A DNA stretch of 64,000 nt, taken from NCBI GenBank assembly GCA_004298465.1, contig SCRT01000001.1:1-64000 (forward strand), in the 5' to 3' direction. Positions 1 through 8,950 of this stretch are shown here, piece after piece (within the stretch, counting starts at the first letter, position 1; the number at the start of each line of letters is the position of its first letter). This DNA is from Nevskiaceae bacterium (GTDB lineage Bacteria; Pseudomonadota; Gammaproteobacteria; Nevskiales; Nevskiaceae). Below the pieces are notes generated by a model. That model was not told the origin of the DNA. It did no database searches and saw only the letters and a list, made by a program, of their open reading frames with translations. The position numbers and the translations under genes are program-made.

Positions 1-108
1 TCAAGAACCCGCAGCCATTTGATGCTTCGCGCTTGTATTTCACGCCGAAAACAGCTTGACTTGGAACAGAGTGTCTACGGGTGCCGATCGAGATCGCCAT
101 GCTTTTTT

Positions 109-142
109 GTGTAGGAGCCCGCCCGCGGGCGACGGCCTACAC
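109..142. repeat. REP-type extragenic repeat
   Basis: A GC-rich hairpin begins GTGTAGGAGC and closes with CCTACAC, so its outer 7 bases are self-complementary. Its core matches, with small changes, the arms of the pair at 2182-2253 and the elements at 57429-57504. It lies beyond the stop codon of oppD. REP sequences with a GTAGGAG core are common between genes in pseudomonads and xanthomonads. The rest of positions 1-184 holds nothing else I can support. Confidence 0.7.
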
Positions 143-184
143 GTGATCTTCCTGAAACCTGCCGGCCGCCTTGACGCGTGATGA

Positions 185-1189
185 TCATTCAGTATTCCCG
201 GGTCGCATCGGGTTGCGCAGCTGGTCGCTGTGGAAGCACGCGGCTGAGTGGCCGAGCGAAACTTCGGCGAGCGCCGGGCTTTCCTGTTCGCAGCGCGCCG
301 TGCGCAAGGTGCAGCGCGGCGCGAAGGCGCAGCCGCGGATGGGCTGGGCGAGGTCCGGCGGCTGGCCGGGAATGGCGGCGAGGTGGGCGCCCCGCGCAGT
401 GTCGAGCGTCGGCGAGGCCAGCCGCAGCGCCTGCGCATAGGGGTGGGCCGGCGCGGTGAACACGTCGGCAAGCGTGCCGTGCTCGACGATGCGTCCGGCG
501 TACATGACGGCCACGCGGTCGGCGACCTGGGCGATGACGCCGAGATCGTGCGTGACGAGCAGGATGGTGAGCCCGAAGCGCGCACGCAGTTCACGCAGCA
601 GCGCCAGGATCTGTGCCTGCACCGTTACGTCCAGCGCCGTGGTCGGTTCGTCGGCAAGCAGCAATTCGGGTCGGCAGGCCAGTGCCATGGCGATCACCAC
701 GCGCTGGCGCATGCCGCCGGACAGCTCGTGCGGGTACTGGCGCAGCCGGCGTTCTGCATCGGAAAGATGAACGGCGTGCAGCAGCTCCAGCGCGCGGGCG
801 CGAGCCTCCGCTGCTGTCTGGTGCAGGTGGTGGCGCACACCTTCGGTGAGCTGGCGGCCGATCGTGAGGTGTGGGTTCAGGGCCGTCATCGGGTCCTGGA
901 ACACCATGGCGATGCGGCGTCCGCGGAGGGCCTGCAAGGCCCGCGGCGAGGCCTGCGTCACGTCCTGTCCGGCGAAATGGATGACGCCGGACGGCGCCGC
1001 GCTGCGCGCCCACAGGCCCATGAGGCTGGCCAGCAGTTGCGACTTGCCGCAGCCGGATTCGCCGACGATGCCGAGGCATTCGCCCGGCATCACGTCCAGA
1101 TCGACGCCGCGCAGGGCGTGGACATCGCCTTCCGGCGTGGTGAAGTGCAGGTGCAGGTCGCGCACCGAGAGCAGGGGGGGTGCGGTCAT
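185..1189 (-). CDS. oppD: peptide ABC transporter ATP-binding protein (OppD/DppD type)
   Basis: This is a 334-residue ATPase that would power an oligopeptide or dipeptide importer on the cytoplasmic face of the inner membrane. Walker A GESGCGKS lies at 43-50, the signature LSGGM at 156-160 and Walker B with DEP near 180-182. The C-terminal oligopeptide-transporter domain has cysteines at 287, 293, 300 and 318, the cluster typical of OppD-type proteins. The start overlaps the oppC stop by 4 bases (ATGA), so the two are probably translationally coupled. It is the last gene of the operon visible here. No oppF follows within the remaining 184 bases, and a REP element closes the unit. The substrate cannot be read from the sequence. 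Confidence 0.9.
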   Translation of the reverse strand: MTAPPLLSVRDLHLHFTTPEGDVHALRGVDLDVMPGECLGIVGESGCGKSQLLASLMGLWARSAAPSGVIHFAGQDVTQASPRALQALRGRRIAMVFQDPMTALNPHLTIGRQLTEGVRHHLHQTAAEARARALELLHAVHLSDAERRLRQYPHELSGGMRQRVVIAMALACRPELLLADEPTTALDVTVQAQILALLRELRARFGLTILLVTHDLGVIAQVADRVAVMYAGRIVEHGTLADVFTAPAHPYAQALRLASPTLDTARGAHLAAIPGQPPDLAQPIRGCAFAPRCTLRTARCEQESPALAEVSLGHSAACFHSDQLRNPMRPGNTE

Positions 1190-2124
1190 CGCCGGTCCTG
1201 CGGGTCGAGTGCGTCGCGCAGCCCGTCACCCAGGTAGTTGAAGCAGTACACCAGCGTGGCGAGGACGACGGACGGGATAATGAGCATGTACGGGTAGGAC
1301 TGCAGGTCGGCCACGCCGTCGGACACCAGCGAGCCGAGCGAGGCCATGGGTGCCTGCACGCCGAGGCCGAGGAAGCTCAGGAAGGCCTCGAACAGGATCA
1401 GCGACGGGATCGTGAGCGTGATGTAGATGACGACGATGCCGATCAGGTTCGGCACCAGATGGCGGCGGATGATGGTGAAGCTGCCGACGCCGGCGGCACG
1501 TGCGGCGGCCACGAATTCACGCTTCTTCAGCGCCAGTGCCTGGCCGCGCACGATGCGTGCGATGTCCAGCCACGACACCGCGCCGATGGCGACGAAGATC
1601 AGGATCAGGTTGCGACCGAACAGCACCAGCAGCACGATCACGAAAGGAATGAACGGCACGGCGTAGAGGATGTCCACGATGCGCATCATCAGGCTGTCCA
1701 CCCAGCCGCCGACGTAGCCGGCCGTCGCGCCCCACAACACCCCGATGACGAGGCTGACGAAGGCGGCGACGAAGCCGATCATCAGCGACACGCGCATCCC
1801 CCACAGGATGCGCACCAGCAGGTCGCGCCCGAGGTCGTCCGTGCCCAGCACGTGAAAGCCCGTCAGTGTCGGCGCATGGTTCAGCAGTATCCATTCCGGC
1901 GTGTAGTAGGTATAGGGCGACAGCAACGGGCCGAAGGCCGCCGCCAGCACCATGATCGCGAGCACCACGAGGCTGGCCATGGCGGCGCGGTTCTGCCGCA
2001 GCCGGCGCCAGGCATCCGCCCACAGGCTGCGCGCCGGGGGCGCGGCGTCGGTGGCTTTCAGCACGCTCCGTGCCGCGTCAGCCGCGCGGGCAAAGGGTCT
2101 CAGGCGGCTCGGTGCCTTGTTCAT
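1186..2124 (-). CDS. oppC: peptide ABC transporter permease (OppC/DppC type)
   Basis: This is a 312-residue inner-membrane permease. A cytoplasmic N-terminal stretch of about 45 residues leads into the first transmembrane helix. The OppC_N pattern (HVLGTDDLGRDLL) follows, then the binding-protein-dependent permease domain with the EAA loop EFVAAARAAG that contacts the ATPase. Length and layout are normal for OppC. It overlaps oppD by 4 bases but is separated from oppB upstream by 145 bases that hold a REP pair, an unusual break within an operon whose genes are otherwise packed to within a few bases. Confidence 0.9.
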   Translation of the reverse strand: MNKAPSRLRPFARAADAARSVLKATDAAPPARSLWADAWRRLRQNRAAMASLVVLAIMVLAAAFGPLLSPYTYYTPEWILLNHAPTLTGFHVLGTDDLGRDLLVRILWGMRVSLMIGFVAAFVSLVIGVLWGATAGYVGGWVDSLMMRIVDILYAVPFIPFVIVLLVLFGRNLILIFVAIGAVSWLDIARIVRGQALALKKREFVAAARAAGVGSFTIIRRHLVPNLIGIVVIYITLTIPSLILFEAFLSFLGLGVQAPMASLGSLVSDGVADLQSYPYMLIIPSVVLATLVYCFNYLGDGLRDALDPQDRR

Positions 2125-2181
2125 CGGATTTTGGCACCTGAGGCATGTACCCGATCAGATGTCGCCGTCCCGATGTGTTCT

Positions 2182-2253
2182 TGCAGGAGCGCGCCCGCGC
2201 GCGATTGCGGGACCGCGCCACCGCGGTCGGTCGCGCGCAGGTGCGCTCCTACA
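2182..2253. repeat. inverted REP pair (REPIN-like) inside the opp operon
   Basis: The left arm 2182-2204 begins TGCAGGAGCG and the right arm 2231-2253 ends TGCGCTCCTACA. The right arm, reversed, matches the left over 23 bases with three transitions. Between them GACCGCG and CGCGGTC form an inner 7-bp stem. The whole can fold into one long hairpin. It sits between oppB and oppC, where such structures often stabilise upstream mRNA or lower downstream expression. Confidence 0.8.
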
Positions 2254-2269
2254 GGCGAGTGCGAGCGGT

Positions 2270-3193
2270 TCATTGGTAACGGATGCGCGGGTCGAGTGCG
2301 GCGTAGCACAGGTCGGCCACGAGGTTGGCGACGACGATCATCACGCCGTACAGCACGGTGACGCCGAGCACCACGGTGTAGTCGCGGTTCAGCGCCCCGT
2401 CCACGAAATAGCGCCCCATGCCCGGCAGGCCGAAAATGGTCTCGATCACGATCGAACCGCTGATGATGCCGACGACGGCAGGGCCGAGGAACGACACGAT
2501 CGGCATCAGCGCCGGCTTCAAGGCATGCACCCACACCACAGTGCGTGTTGGCAGGCCCTTGGCGCGCGCGGTGCGGATGAACGGGCTGCCCAGCACGTCC
2601 ACCAGCGAGCCGCGCATGAGCCGCGCGAGGTAGGCGGCGAAGGGCAGCGCCATCGATACCGCCGGCAGCACGATGTGGCTCGGCGCACCGCCGGCCCAGC
2701 CGCCCGCCGGCAGCCAGTGCAGCAGTACGGCGAAGATCAGGATCAGCACCGGCGCGACGATGAACACCGGCAACGAGATGCCGAGCATGGCCACCGCCAT
2801 CGGCACGTAGTCCTGCGCCGTATTCTGCTTCACGGCCGCCCACACGCCGATCGGGATGCCGATGAGCAGCGCTAGCACCAGCGCGATCACGCCGATGGTG
2901 AAGTCCACAGGAAAGCCCTGCGCCACGAGTTCCGTCACCGTCGTGTCGCGGTACTGGTAGGACGGGCCGAGGTCGCCGTGGAGGATCTGCCCGAGATAGC
3001 GGATGTATTGCCGCGGCAGCGACTCATCCAGATGGTAGGCGCGTTCGATGTTGGCCTTCACTTCCGGCGGCAGCGCCTTTTCCTCGTCGAACGGCCCGCC
3101 GGGTGCGGCGTGCAGCAATGCGAAGGCCAGCGTGATGATGACCAGCAGCGTGGGAATCGCGGACAGCAGGCGTTTGAGCGTGTACCCGAGCAT
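2270..3193 (-). CDS. oppB: peptide ABC transporter permease (OppB/DppB type)
   Basis: This is a 307-residue inner-membrane permease starting MLGYTLKRLL. The frame is open much further upstream, but that stretch lies antisense to nothing useful and overlaps oppA in another frame, so I chose the ATG two bases after the oppA stop. The protein has the OppB layout: a first helix at about 9-29, the conserved APGGPF loop, then the permease domain with an EAA-type loop (FIRTARAKGLP). It pairs with OppC to form the channel. Confidence 0.9.
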   Translation of the reverse strand: MLGYTLKRLLSAIPTLLVIITLAFALLHAAPGGPFDEEKALPPEVKANIERAYHLDESLPRQYIRYLGQILHGDLGPSYQYRDTTVTELVAQGFPVDFTIGVIALVLALLIGIPIGVWAAVKQNTAQDYVPMAVAMLGISLPVFIVAPVLILIFAVLLHWLPAGGWAGGAPSHIVLPAVSMALPFAAYLARLMRGSLVDVLGSPFIRTARAKGLPTRTVVWVHALKPALMPIVSFLGPAVVGIISGSIVIETIFGLPGMGRYFVDGALNRDYTVVLGVTVLYGVMIVVANLVADLCYAALDPRIRYQ

Positions 3194-3195
3194 GG

Positions 3196-4830
3196 TCAGC
3201 CTTCCTTGTGCGCCAGGATGTACATGTAGCGCGACAGGTTGCGGTCGCCGTTGTTGCTTTGCCAGCCTTTCACGTAGGGTTTTATGAGGTGGGCGGTCTG
3301 GTAGAAGTACATCGGCAGGTAGGGCGCGTCGTGGTTGAGCAGCGCTTCCGCCTGCGTGAACAGGGCATAGCGCGCCTGCTGGTCCACGGTCTTCTGCGCC
3401 TGCTCCACCAGGGCGTCGAAGCGTGGATTGTCGTAGTCGCCGTTGTTCTGCTGAAAGCCGTGCTGGAACAGCTGCATGAACGTGAAGGGGTCGGGAAAAT
3501 CGCCGATCCATGCGCTCCAGTAGAGGTCGAGCGTGCGCGTGCGCAGGCTTTGCAGCAGCACCTTGAACTGCAGCGTGTTGATGGTGACCTGTGCGCCGAG
3601 GTTGATCTGCCACATCGCCTGCAGCGCTTCCATGAACTGCCGCGTGCCGGCGCCGCCGGCGGAGAACGTGAGTGTCGTCTTCAGCGGTTTCGCCTTCGAA
3701 TAGCCGGCCTCGGCGTACAGCTCGCGCGCTCGCGCGTGGCGTTGCGCCTCCGGCAGCTTGGCCCAGTCCGGAATCGCCGGCGTGTAGCCTTCCAGCGGCG
3801 GAATCAGGTTGTAGGCCGGTGTGACGAGACCGTGGTTCAGGTATTTCGCCAGCACTTCGCGGTCTACTGCCATCGACAGCGCCAGCCGCAGCTTGCGGTT
3901 GTCCTTGAACGGCGGGCGGGTAAGGTTGAAGCCGAGCATGGCGGTGCCGAAGTACGGCCCCTGTACGACCTGGTCGCCGAGCGCCTTCTTCAGGCGCTGG
4001 TAATCGTTGGCGGGAAAGGTGTTCGTCCAGTCCACCGTGCCGGCCAGGTACTGCGATACGGCGGAGGCGCCGTCCGACACCGGATGGAACGTGACCTGCG
4101 TCAGGCGCACATTCTTCGCGTCGTGGAAATGGGGGTTCTTCACGAGCCGGATGGCGCCGTTGATGACGGCATGTTGCAGCATGAACGGCCCGTTGCTGAC
4201 GAGGTGGCCGGGCCGTGTCCACGCATCGCCCCATTTCTCGATCGCCGGCGCGTATTCCGGGAAGAAATACATGTTCGTCAGCAGGTCGAGGAAATACGGC
4301 GTCGGCTGCGTCAGGTGCACCACCAGCGTGTAGGGGTCAGGCGTGTCCACGCCGAGCGCGGTCGGCGGCAGCTTGCCGGCGTTGATGTCCAGCGCGCCGA
4401 CGATGGCGCCCAGTGCCTGGGCGTAGCCGGAGGCCGTGGCGGGGGTGACGATGCGCCGCCAGGAATAGACGAAGTCGTACGCCGTCACCGGCTTGCCGTT
4501 CGACCAGAGTGCGTCGCGGCGCAGGTGGAAGGTCCACGTCAGGCCGTCGGCGCTGTGTGTCCAGCGGGTGGCGACGCCGGGGGCGACGTGGCCGGCCACA
4601 TCGAGTGTGACGAGCCCTTCGAACAGGTCGTCCAGCACCTGCAGGGAAGCGACGTCGGTGGCGAGCGACGGGTCGAAGGTGCGTGGCGAGGCGGAGATCT
4701 GGCGGTTCAGGACCTGCTGCTGCGCCAGTGCAGTGCCCACGGTGATGCGCGGGCCGTAGAACGACGTGTGCTCGCCGCAGCCGGCGAGCAGGGTGCAGGC
4801 AGCCAGCAGCAGGGCGCAGCCGGCCTTCAT
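3196..4830 (-). CDS. oppA: periplasmic peptide-binding lipoprotein (SBP family 5, OppA type)
   Basis: This 544-residue solute-binding protein has a short signal peptide ending in the lipobox LLAGC, so it should be a lipoprotein anchored outside the inner membrane. The body follows the SBP_bac_5 pattern, including RTFDPSLATD near the start and VYSWRRIVTP after about 120 residues, and resembles OppA/MppA proteins. Its start codon overlaps the stop of the hemJ-like gene by one base (TGATG), which suggests coupled translation. It supplies substrate to OppBCD. Peptide, heme precursor or another ligand are all possible. Confidence 0.9.
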   Translation of the reverse strand: MKAGCALLLAACTLLAGCGEHTSFYGPRITVGTALAQQQVLNRQISASPRTFDPSLATDVASLQVLDDLFEGLVTLDVAGHVAPGVATRWTHSADGLTWTFHLRRDALWSNGKPVTAYDFVYSWRRIVTPATASGYAQALGAIVGALDINAGKLPPTALGVDTPDPYTLVVHLTQPTPYFLDLLTNMYFFPEYAPAIEKWGDAWTRPGHLVSNGPFMLQHAVINGAIRLVKNPHFHDAKNVRLTQVTFHPVSDGASAVSQYLAGTVDWTNTFPANDYQRLKKALGDQVVQGPYFGTAMLGFNLTRPPFKDNRKLRLALSMAVDREVLAKYLNHGLVTPAYNLIPPLEGYTPAIPDWAKLPEAQRHARARELYAEAGYSKAKPLKTTLTFSAGGAGTRQFMEALQAMWQINLGAQVTINTLQFKVLLQSLRTRTLDLYWSAWIGDFPDPFTFMQLFQHGFQQNNGDYDNPRFDALVEQAQKTVDQQARYALFTQAEALLNHDAPYLPMYFYQTAHLIKPYVKGWQSNNGDRNLSRYMYILAHKEG

Positions 4831-5258
4831 CAGAACGGCTTGCCGAGCACGAGGTAGAGCACGCCCACCAGCAGCAGCACCGGCACTTCATTCATCAGTC
4901 GCAGCGTGCGCGGCTGCGGCAGGGGCTGGCCCTTTGCCGCGCGCTTAACGAGCCGCCCGGCCCAGGTGAAATGCGCCAGCAGCAGCGCCACAAGCGCAAG
5001 CTTGGCGTACAGCCAGCCGCCGCTGATATGGAAGTACAGCCACAGCGTCAGCCCGAGCAGAAACGCGATGCCGAAGATGAAGTGTCCGAAGCGGTACAGG
5101 CGGCGGCCCATGTCGATCAGGCGCTGCCGGACAGCCGCCTCGTCCCGCGCCTCGGCGATGTTCACGAGGATGCGCGGCAGATAGAACACCGCGGCCATCC
5201 AGGAAATGACGAAAGTGACGTGCAGGGTCTTCACCCACAGATACGCCGTGCCGAGCAT
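4830..5258 (-). CDS. hemJ: HemJ/UPF0093-type membrane protein, probable protoporphyrinogen IX oxidase
   Basis: This 142-residue protein has about four transmembrane segments. It matches HemJ in its opening (LWVKTLHVTFVISW then FYLPR) and in its end, where NEVP, a hydrophobic run and a terminal KPF are hallmarks. The conserved histidine of the first helix is present. I chose the ATG at 5258 because it gives the family's usual length. HemJ oxidises protoporphyrinogen IX in heme synthesis in bacteria lacking HemG or HemY. The related CopD-like domain is the main alternative. It heads the opp operon and overlaps oppA by one base. Confidence 0.7.
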   Translation of the reverse strand: MLGTAYLWVKTLHVTFVISWMAAVFYLPRILVNIAEARDEAAVRQRLIDMGRRLYRFGHFIFGIAFLLGLTLWLYFHISGGWLYAKLALVALLLAHFTWAGRLVKRAAKGQPLPQPRTLRLMNEVPVLLLVGVLYLVLGKPF

Positions 5259-5438
5259 CGCGCTGGTCCTTGAAATGAGTGCGCAGCATGCCACGCCACG
5301 CCAAGCCAAGCCCGGCAGCAGCGGGCGGCGCGCTTCCCGGGCCGAAAGTCGGCACGATTCCTTTCCAGCCGCTTACCGTCCATCAGGCGTTTCCCTTATG
5401 CTGGTTACCTGGTTGTGACCCCAAGGCGAGGGAACCGC

Positions 5439-5960
5439 ATGTCTTTCTTGCCGCGCTATCTGATCGTGGCACTGTTTGGCGCCGTCCTGCTGGGCGGTGT
5501 GCAGGTTCCGAACTTCGTGCACCAGTACGCACAGCGCGTCGACGCGCATTTCCAGCAGGTGCAGCAGGACCTGGCCGGATTCCGCGCCGTGGCCGTGCAG
5601 TATTTCCACGGCGATCTCGCCGCACTGGTTGCCGCCCACGACACCAGCCCCGACCCGCGCTTCCGGGCCGAAGGCGTTCCGCTGCACAGGATGATGGATT
5701 CCGAACGGCAGCTGGCCGCACAGCACGCCGGGTTGTCCGGCCCGGTGTACGAGCAGACGGTGTTCGTGGCCCTGCACGGCGACCGTGCGCTGCTGCGCGA
5801 GACCTGGGCAGGCTACAAGGCGGCTTTCCTGCTCGACCGCGACGCGCTGGTGATGGGTATTGCACTGGCGTTCGGCGTGTGCTTCGTCGTCGAGTTCCTG
5901 CTTCTGCTGCTGCGCACGCTGTTCACGGGCATGACCCGCAAGCGCGCCCTGCGGCCGTGA
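5439..5960 (+). CDS. DUF2937 family inner-membrane protein
   Basis: This 173-residue protein has one transmembrane helix near the N terminus (about 5-25) and a second near 140-160, with a hydrophilic, partly helical stretch between them that should face the periplasm. The arrangement and the VQVPNFVHQYAQRVDAH opening fit DUF2937, whose function is unknown. I preferred the ATG at 5439 over an upstream GTG in the same frame because AGGCGAGGG lies just before it. It stands alone, divergent from the hemJ-like gene and 40 bases before the pqi operon. Confidence 0.7.
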   Translation: MSFLPRYLIVALFGAVLLGGVQVPNFVHQYAQRVDAHFQQVQQDLAGFRAVAVQYFHGDLAALVAAHDTSPDPRFRAEGVPLHRMMDSERQLAAQHAGLSGPVYEQTVFVALHGDRALLRETWAGYKAAFLLDRDALVMGIALAFGVCFVVEFLLLLLRTLFTGMTRKRALRP

Positions 5961-6000
5961 GCGACGGGATGACGGATTCGCGCTGGAGCGAGGCACGGGC

Positions 6001-6663
6001 GTGACCGGCGGCACAACAGAGGAACGCCTGGGCCACGCCGGGCACGCGGCGCCCGGCGTGGTGGTCTGCGGATTCTGCGACGCGGTCACGCGGCGCGTCG
6101 CACTGCGGCGTGGCGAGCGGGCGTGCTGCCCGTGCTGCGGCGAGGCGCTGTACCGCCCCCCCCGGCTGACTCCGGATGCCACGCTCGCCCTTGCGCTTGC
6201 GGGCGTGGTGGCGCTCGTCATCGCGAACCTCTACCCGGTCATGACCATGCAATCCGGCGGAATGCGAGGGAGCGTCACGTTCTGGCAGTCGGTGCTGGTG
6301 CTCAACGACGGCGGCTTCATCGCCGTGGCCGCCGTCGTCGCGGTCACGGGGCTGGTTGCGCCGGCCGTGCAGCTCGGCCTGCTGGTCTATGTGTGCGCCG
6401 CGCTGCGGCTGGGCGTGCGGGCACCAGGCAGTACGCGGGCGCTGCACCTGCTGCGCCACGTCCGCTCGTGGAGCATGATCGAAGTCCTGCTGATGGGCGC
6501 GCTGGTGGCAACCGTGAAGCTGGCCGGCATGGCGAAAATCGCGCCCGGCGTGGGGTTGTTCGCGCTGTTGGCGCTGGCGCTGTGCGTGGCGGTGTTGACG
6601 GCGGACGACCCCGACCGCCTGTGGGGTTGGCTGGATGAAGTGCCGCGGCGGGTGGGGCCATGA
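6001..6663 (+). CDS. pqiA: PqiA-like membrane protein, first half
   Basis: This 220-residue protein starts with a zinc-ribbon-like part (C23, C26 and a CCPCC cluster at 42-46) followed by four transmembrane segments, which equals one half of PqiA/LetA. It starts at GTG. E. coli PqiA carries two such halves in one chain; here they are separate genes overlapping by 4 bases. PqiA-type proteins work with MCE proteins to move lipids between the inner and outer membranes. The next three genes complete the set. Confidence 0.85.
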   Translation: MTGGTTEERLGHAGHAAPGVVVCGFCDAVTRRVALRRGERACCPCCGEALYRPPRLTPDATLALALAGVVALVIANLYPVMTMQSGGMRGSVTFWQSVLVLNDGGFIAVAAVVAVTGLVAPAVQLGLLVYVCAALRLGVRAPGSTRALHLLRHVRSWSMIEVLLMGALVATVKLAGMAKIAPGVGLFALLALALCVAVLTADDPDRLWGWLDEVPRRVGP

Positions 6664-7304
6664 CGCGGGGACGGGCTTCGGGTCTCGGGCGCTGCCACGT
6701 CTGCGGGCTGACATATGCCGCGCAGTACGAAGCCGTGACGGGTGCCGCGGTGTTCTGCCCGCGCTGTGGTGCACGCACCTGCCTGCGCAAGCCGAACAGC
6801 CTGACGCGAACCTGGTCGTGGCTGATCGCGGCGGCAGTCATGTACGTCCCCGCCAACCTGCTGCCGGTCATGTATACACACTCGCTGTTCCGGTCCAGCA
6901 GCAGCACGCTGCTGGGCGGCATCGCGCAACTGTGGGTGGCGGGCGAGTGGGATCTGGCGTTGATCGTGTTCGTGGCGAGCGTGGCGGTGCCGTTGACGAA
7001 GATCATCTGCCTGGCGTTCCTGCTCATCGGCGTGCAGCGGCATTCCTGCTGGCACCCGCGTGCCCGTACACGGCTGTACCGGGCGGTTGAATTTGTCGGC
7101 CATTGGTCGATGCTGGACGTGTTTGTGGTCGCGCTGCTGGCGGCACTGGTGCAGTTCGGTACGCTCGCGCAGGTGCATGCGGAACCGGGCATCATCGCGT
7201 TTGCGGCGGTCGTCGTGTTGACCATGATCGCGTCCATGACGTTTGACCCGCGTCTGATCTGGGATGCCCAGGACGCCACGGAATCGGGCCGGGAGAGCGT
7301 GTGA
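6660..7304 (+). CDS. pqiA: PqiA-like membrane protein, second half
   Basis: This 214-residue protein is a second PqiA unit. It has an N-terminal zinc ribbon (C12, C15, C33, C36), then the conserved NLLPVMYTHS segment and four membrane helices. It overlaps the first unit by 4 bases and pqiB by 4 bases, so the three are almost certainly made together. The two chains probably form the equivalent of the single two-domain PqiA. The split could be ancestral or derived; sequence here cannot tell. Confidence 0.85.
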   Translation: MTRGRASGLGRCHVCGLTYAAQYEAVTGAAVFCPRCGARTCLRKPNSLTRTWSWLIAAAVMYVPANLLPVMYTHSLFRSSSSTLLGGIAQLWVAGEWDLALIVFVASVAVPLTKIICLAFLLIGVQRHSCWHPRARTRLYRAVEFVGHWSMLDVFVVALLAALVQFGTLAQVHAEPGIIAFAAVVVLTMIASMTFDPRLIWDAQDATESGRESV

Positions 7305-8950
7305 ACGAAGATCATGTGAACGAAGGCAGGGAGCAGGAACTGCCGCAGCCGGAAGTCGTGCCGCGTTCGCGCTGGCGCGTCTCCACGGTGTGGCTGGTGC
7401 CGGTGGTGGCGATTCTGGTCGGGCTCGGGTTGGCGGTGAACTCCGCCCTGCAGCGCGGGCCGACGCTCAGCATCGTCTTCGACAATGCGCAGTGGATCAC
7501 GGCCGGGCAGACGCAGCTCAAGTACAAGAACGTGGTAGTGGGGCGCGTCACGTCGGTCGGCTTCGACAGCGATTTCCGGAAAGTGATCGTGAAGGTGGCG
7601 CTGCAGCGCGATGCCACACGGCTCGCGCGCGCCGACAGCCGCTTCTGGATCGTGCGCCCGCGTGTCGATCTCGGAGGCGTGTCGGGCCTTGGCACGCTGT
7701 TGAGCGGCGCCTATATCGAAGTCGACCCCGGCATCTCGGACCAGCGCCAGACCCAATTCGTCGCCCTCAGCCAGCCGCCCGCCGTGCTGCGTGGCGGCGC
7801 CGGCCGCAGCTTCGTGCTCCACGCCGTCGATGTCGGTTCGCTGAGTGCCGGTTCCCGCGTGTACTACCGGCGCTTTGCAGTGGGGCGGGTCACCGGCATG
7901 CAGCTGGAGCCGGACGGCAAGGGCGCGCGCGTGGACATCTTCGTGACGGCACCTTACGACGCGCTCGTCCACACCACGACACGGTTCTGGAATGCCAGCG
8001 GCGTGGACGTTTCCATCGGCACTGCGGGGCTGAAGGTCAACACGCAGTCCCTTGGTTCCATCCTCGCCGGCGGCGTGGCTTTCGGCGACCGATCGGGCGC
8101 GGAGGCCGTGATGCCCGCAGCAGCCGATGCGTCGTTTGAACTGTTCCCGAACGAAGTTGCGGCGCTGGCGCCGGACGACGGCATCGCGCGCCATGTGCGC
8201 ATGCGCTTCGACCAGTCGGTGCGCGGGCTTGACGTCGGCTCGGAAGTCGATTTGCGGGGCTTCGCCGTCGGCAAGGTGACGTCCATCGAGATGCACTACG
8301 ACACCGCCCAGGGCGAGCTGTATGCGGAAGTCGATGCCGACATCTATCCACGGCGGCTGGGGCCGGCGGAGGATGCGGTGGAACGGCTGGCGAAGGCCGA
8401 CACGCCGGACGATGTCCGCCTCGTCGCCGCGCTCGTCGCCAAGGGGCTGCGCGCCCAGTTGCGCACCGGCAACCTCATCAGCGGCCAGCTCTACGTGGCC
8501 CTGGACTTTTTCCCCCATGCGCGCGCCGTGAAGTACGACCCGACGGAGCAGGTGGCGATGATCCCGACCATGCCCGGCAGTCTGGAGCAGCTCCAGCAGC
8601 AGGTGGTCGAGATCGTGCGCAAGCTCAACAACGTGCCTTTCGACCAGATCGGCACGGAGCTTGCCACGACGCTGGCGCGCACGAACGACCTCTTGGGCAG
8701 CTTGAACGGGCAGGTCGCACCACAGGCTGCGGCGGCGCTGGAGCAGGCGCAGAAGACGCTGGCGGTGGCGCAGCGCGCGCTGCTGTCGCCGCAATCGCGC
8801 CTGCAGCGCGACACCGGTCGCACGCTCGACGAAGTGCGTGCTGCGGCACAGTCCTTGCAGGAATTCGCCGACTATCTGCAGCGCCATCCGGAAGCCCTGC
8901 TGCGCGGGCGCGGGCACGACGCGCCACCGCCACTGGAGAGACAGCGATGA
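7301..8950 (+). CDS. pqiB: PqiB, MCE-domain lipid transport protein
   Basis: This is a 549-residue protein, close to E. coli PqiB in length. A cytoplasmic tail and one transmembrane helix (about 28-46) are followed by three MCE (MlaD-like) domains, near 50-140, 165-270 and 290-400, and a long helical C terminus rich in glutamine and leucine. In E. coli the MCE domains form stacked rings, and the C-terminal helices a needle, that bridge the periplasm for lipid movement. The start is GTG, with a second in-frame GTG five codons later. Confidence 0.9.
   Translation: MNEDHVNEGREQELPQPEVVPRSRWRVSTVWLVPVVAILVGLGLAVNSALQRGPTLSIVFDNAQWITAGQTQLKYKNVVVGRVTSVGFDSDFRKVIVKVALQRDATRLARADSRFWIVRPRVDLGGVSGLGTLLSGAYIEVDPGISDQRQTQFVALSQPPAVLRGGAGRSFVLHAVDVGSLSAGSRVYYRRFAVGRVTGMQLEPDGKGARVDIFVTAPYDALVHTTTRFWNASGVDVSIGTAGLKVNTQSLGSILAGGVAFGDRSGAEAVMPAAADASFELFPNEVAALAPDDGIARHVRMRFDQSVRGLDVGSEVDLRGFAVGKVTSIEMHYDTAQGELYAEVDADIYPRRLGPAEDAVERLAKADTPDDVRLVAALVAKGLRAQLRTGNLISGQLYVALDFFPHARAVKYDPTEQVAMIPTMPGSLEQLQQQVVEIVRKLNNVPFDQIGTELATTLARTNDLLGSLNGQVAPQAAAALEQAQKTLAVAQRALLSPQSRLQRDTGRTLDEVRAAAQSLQEFADYLQRHPEALLRGRGHDAPPPLERQR

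Noticed and set aside
3208..4857. 549-codon plus-strand frame across oppA
   Set aside because: It is antisense to oppA, whose domains and lipobox are clear.
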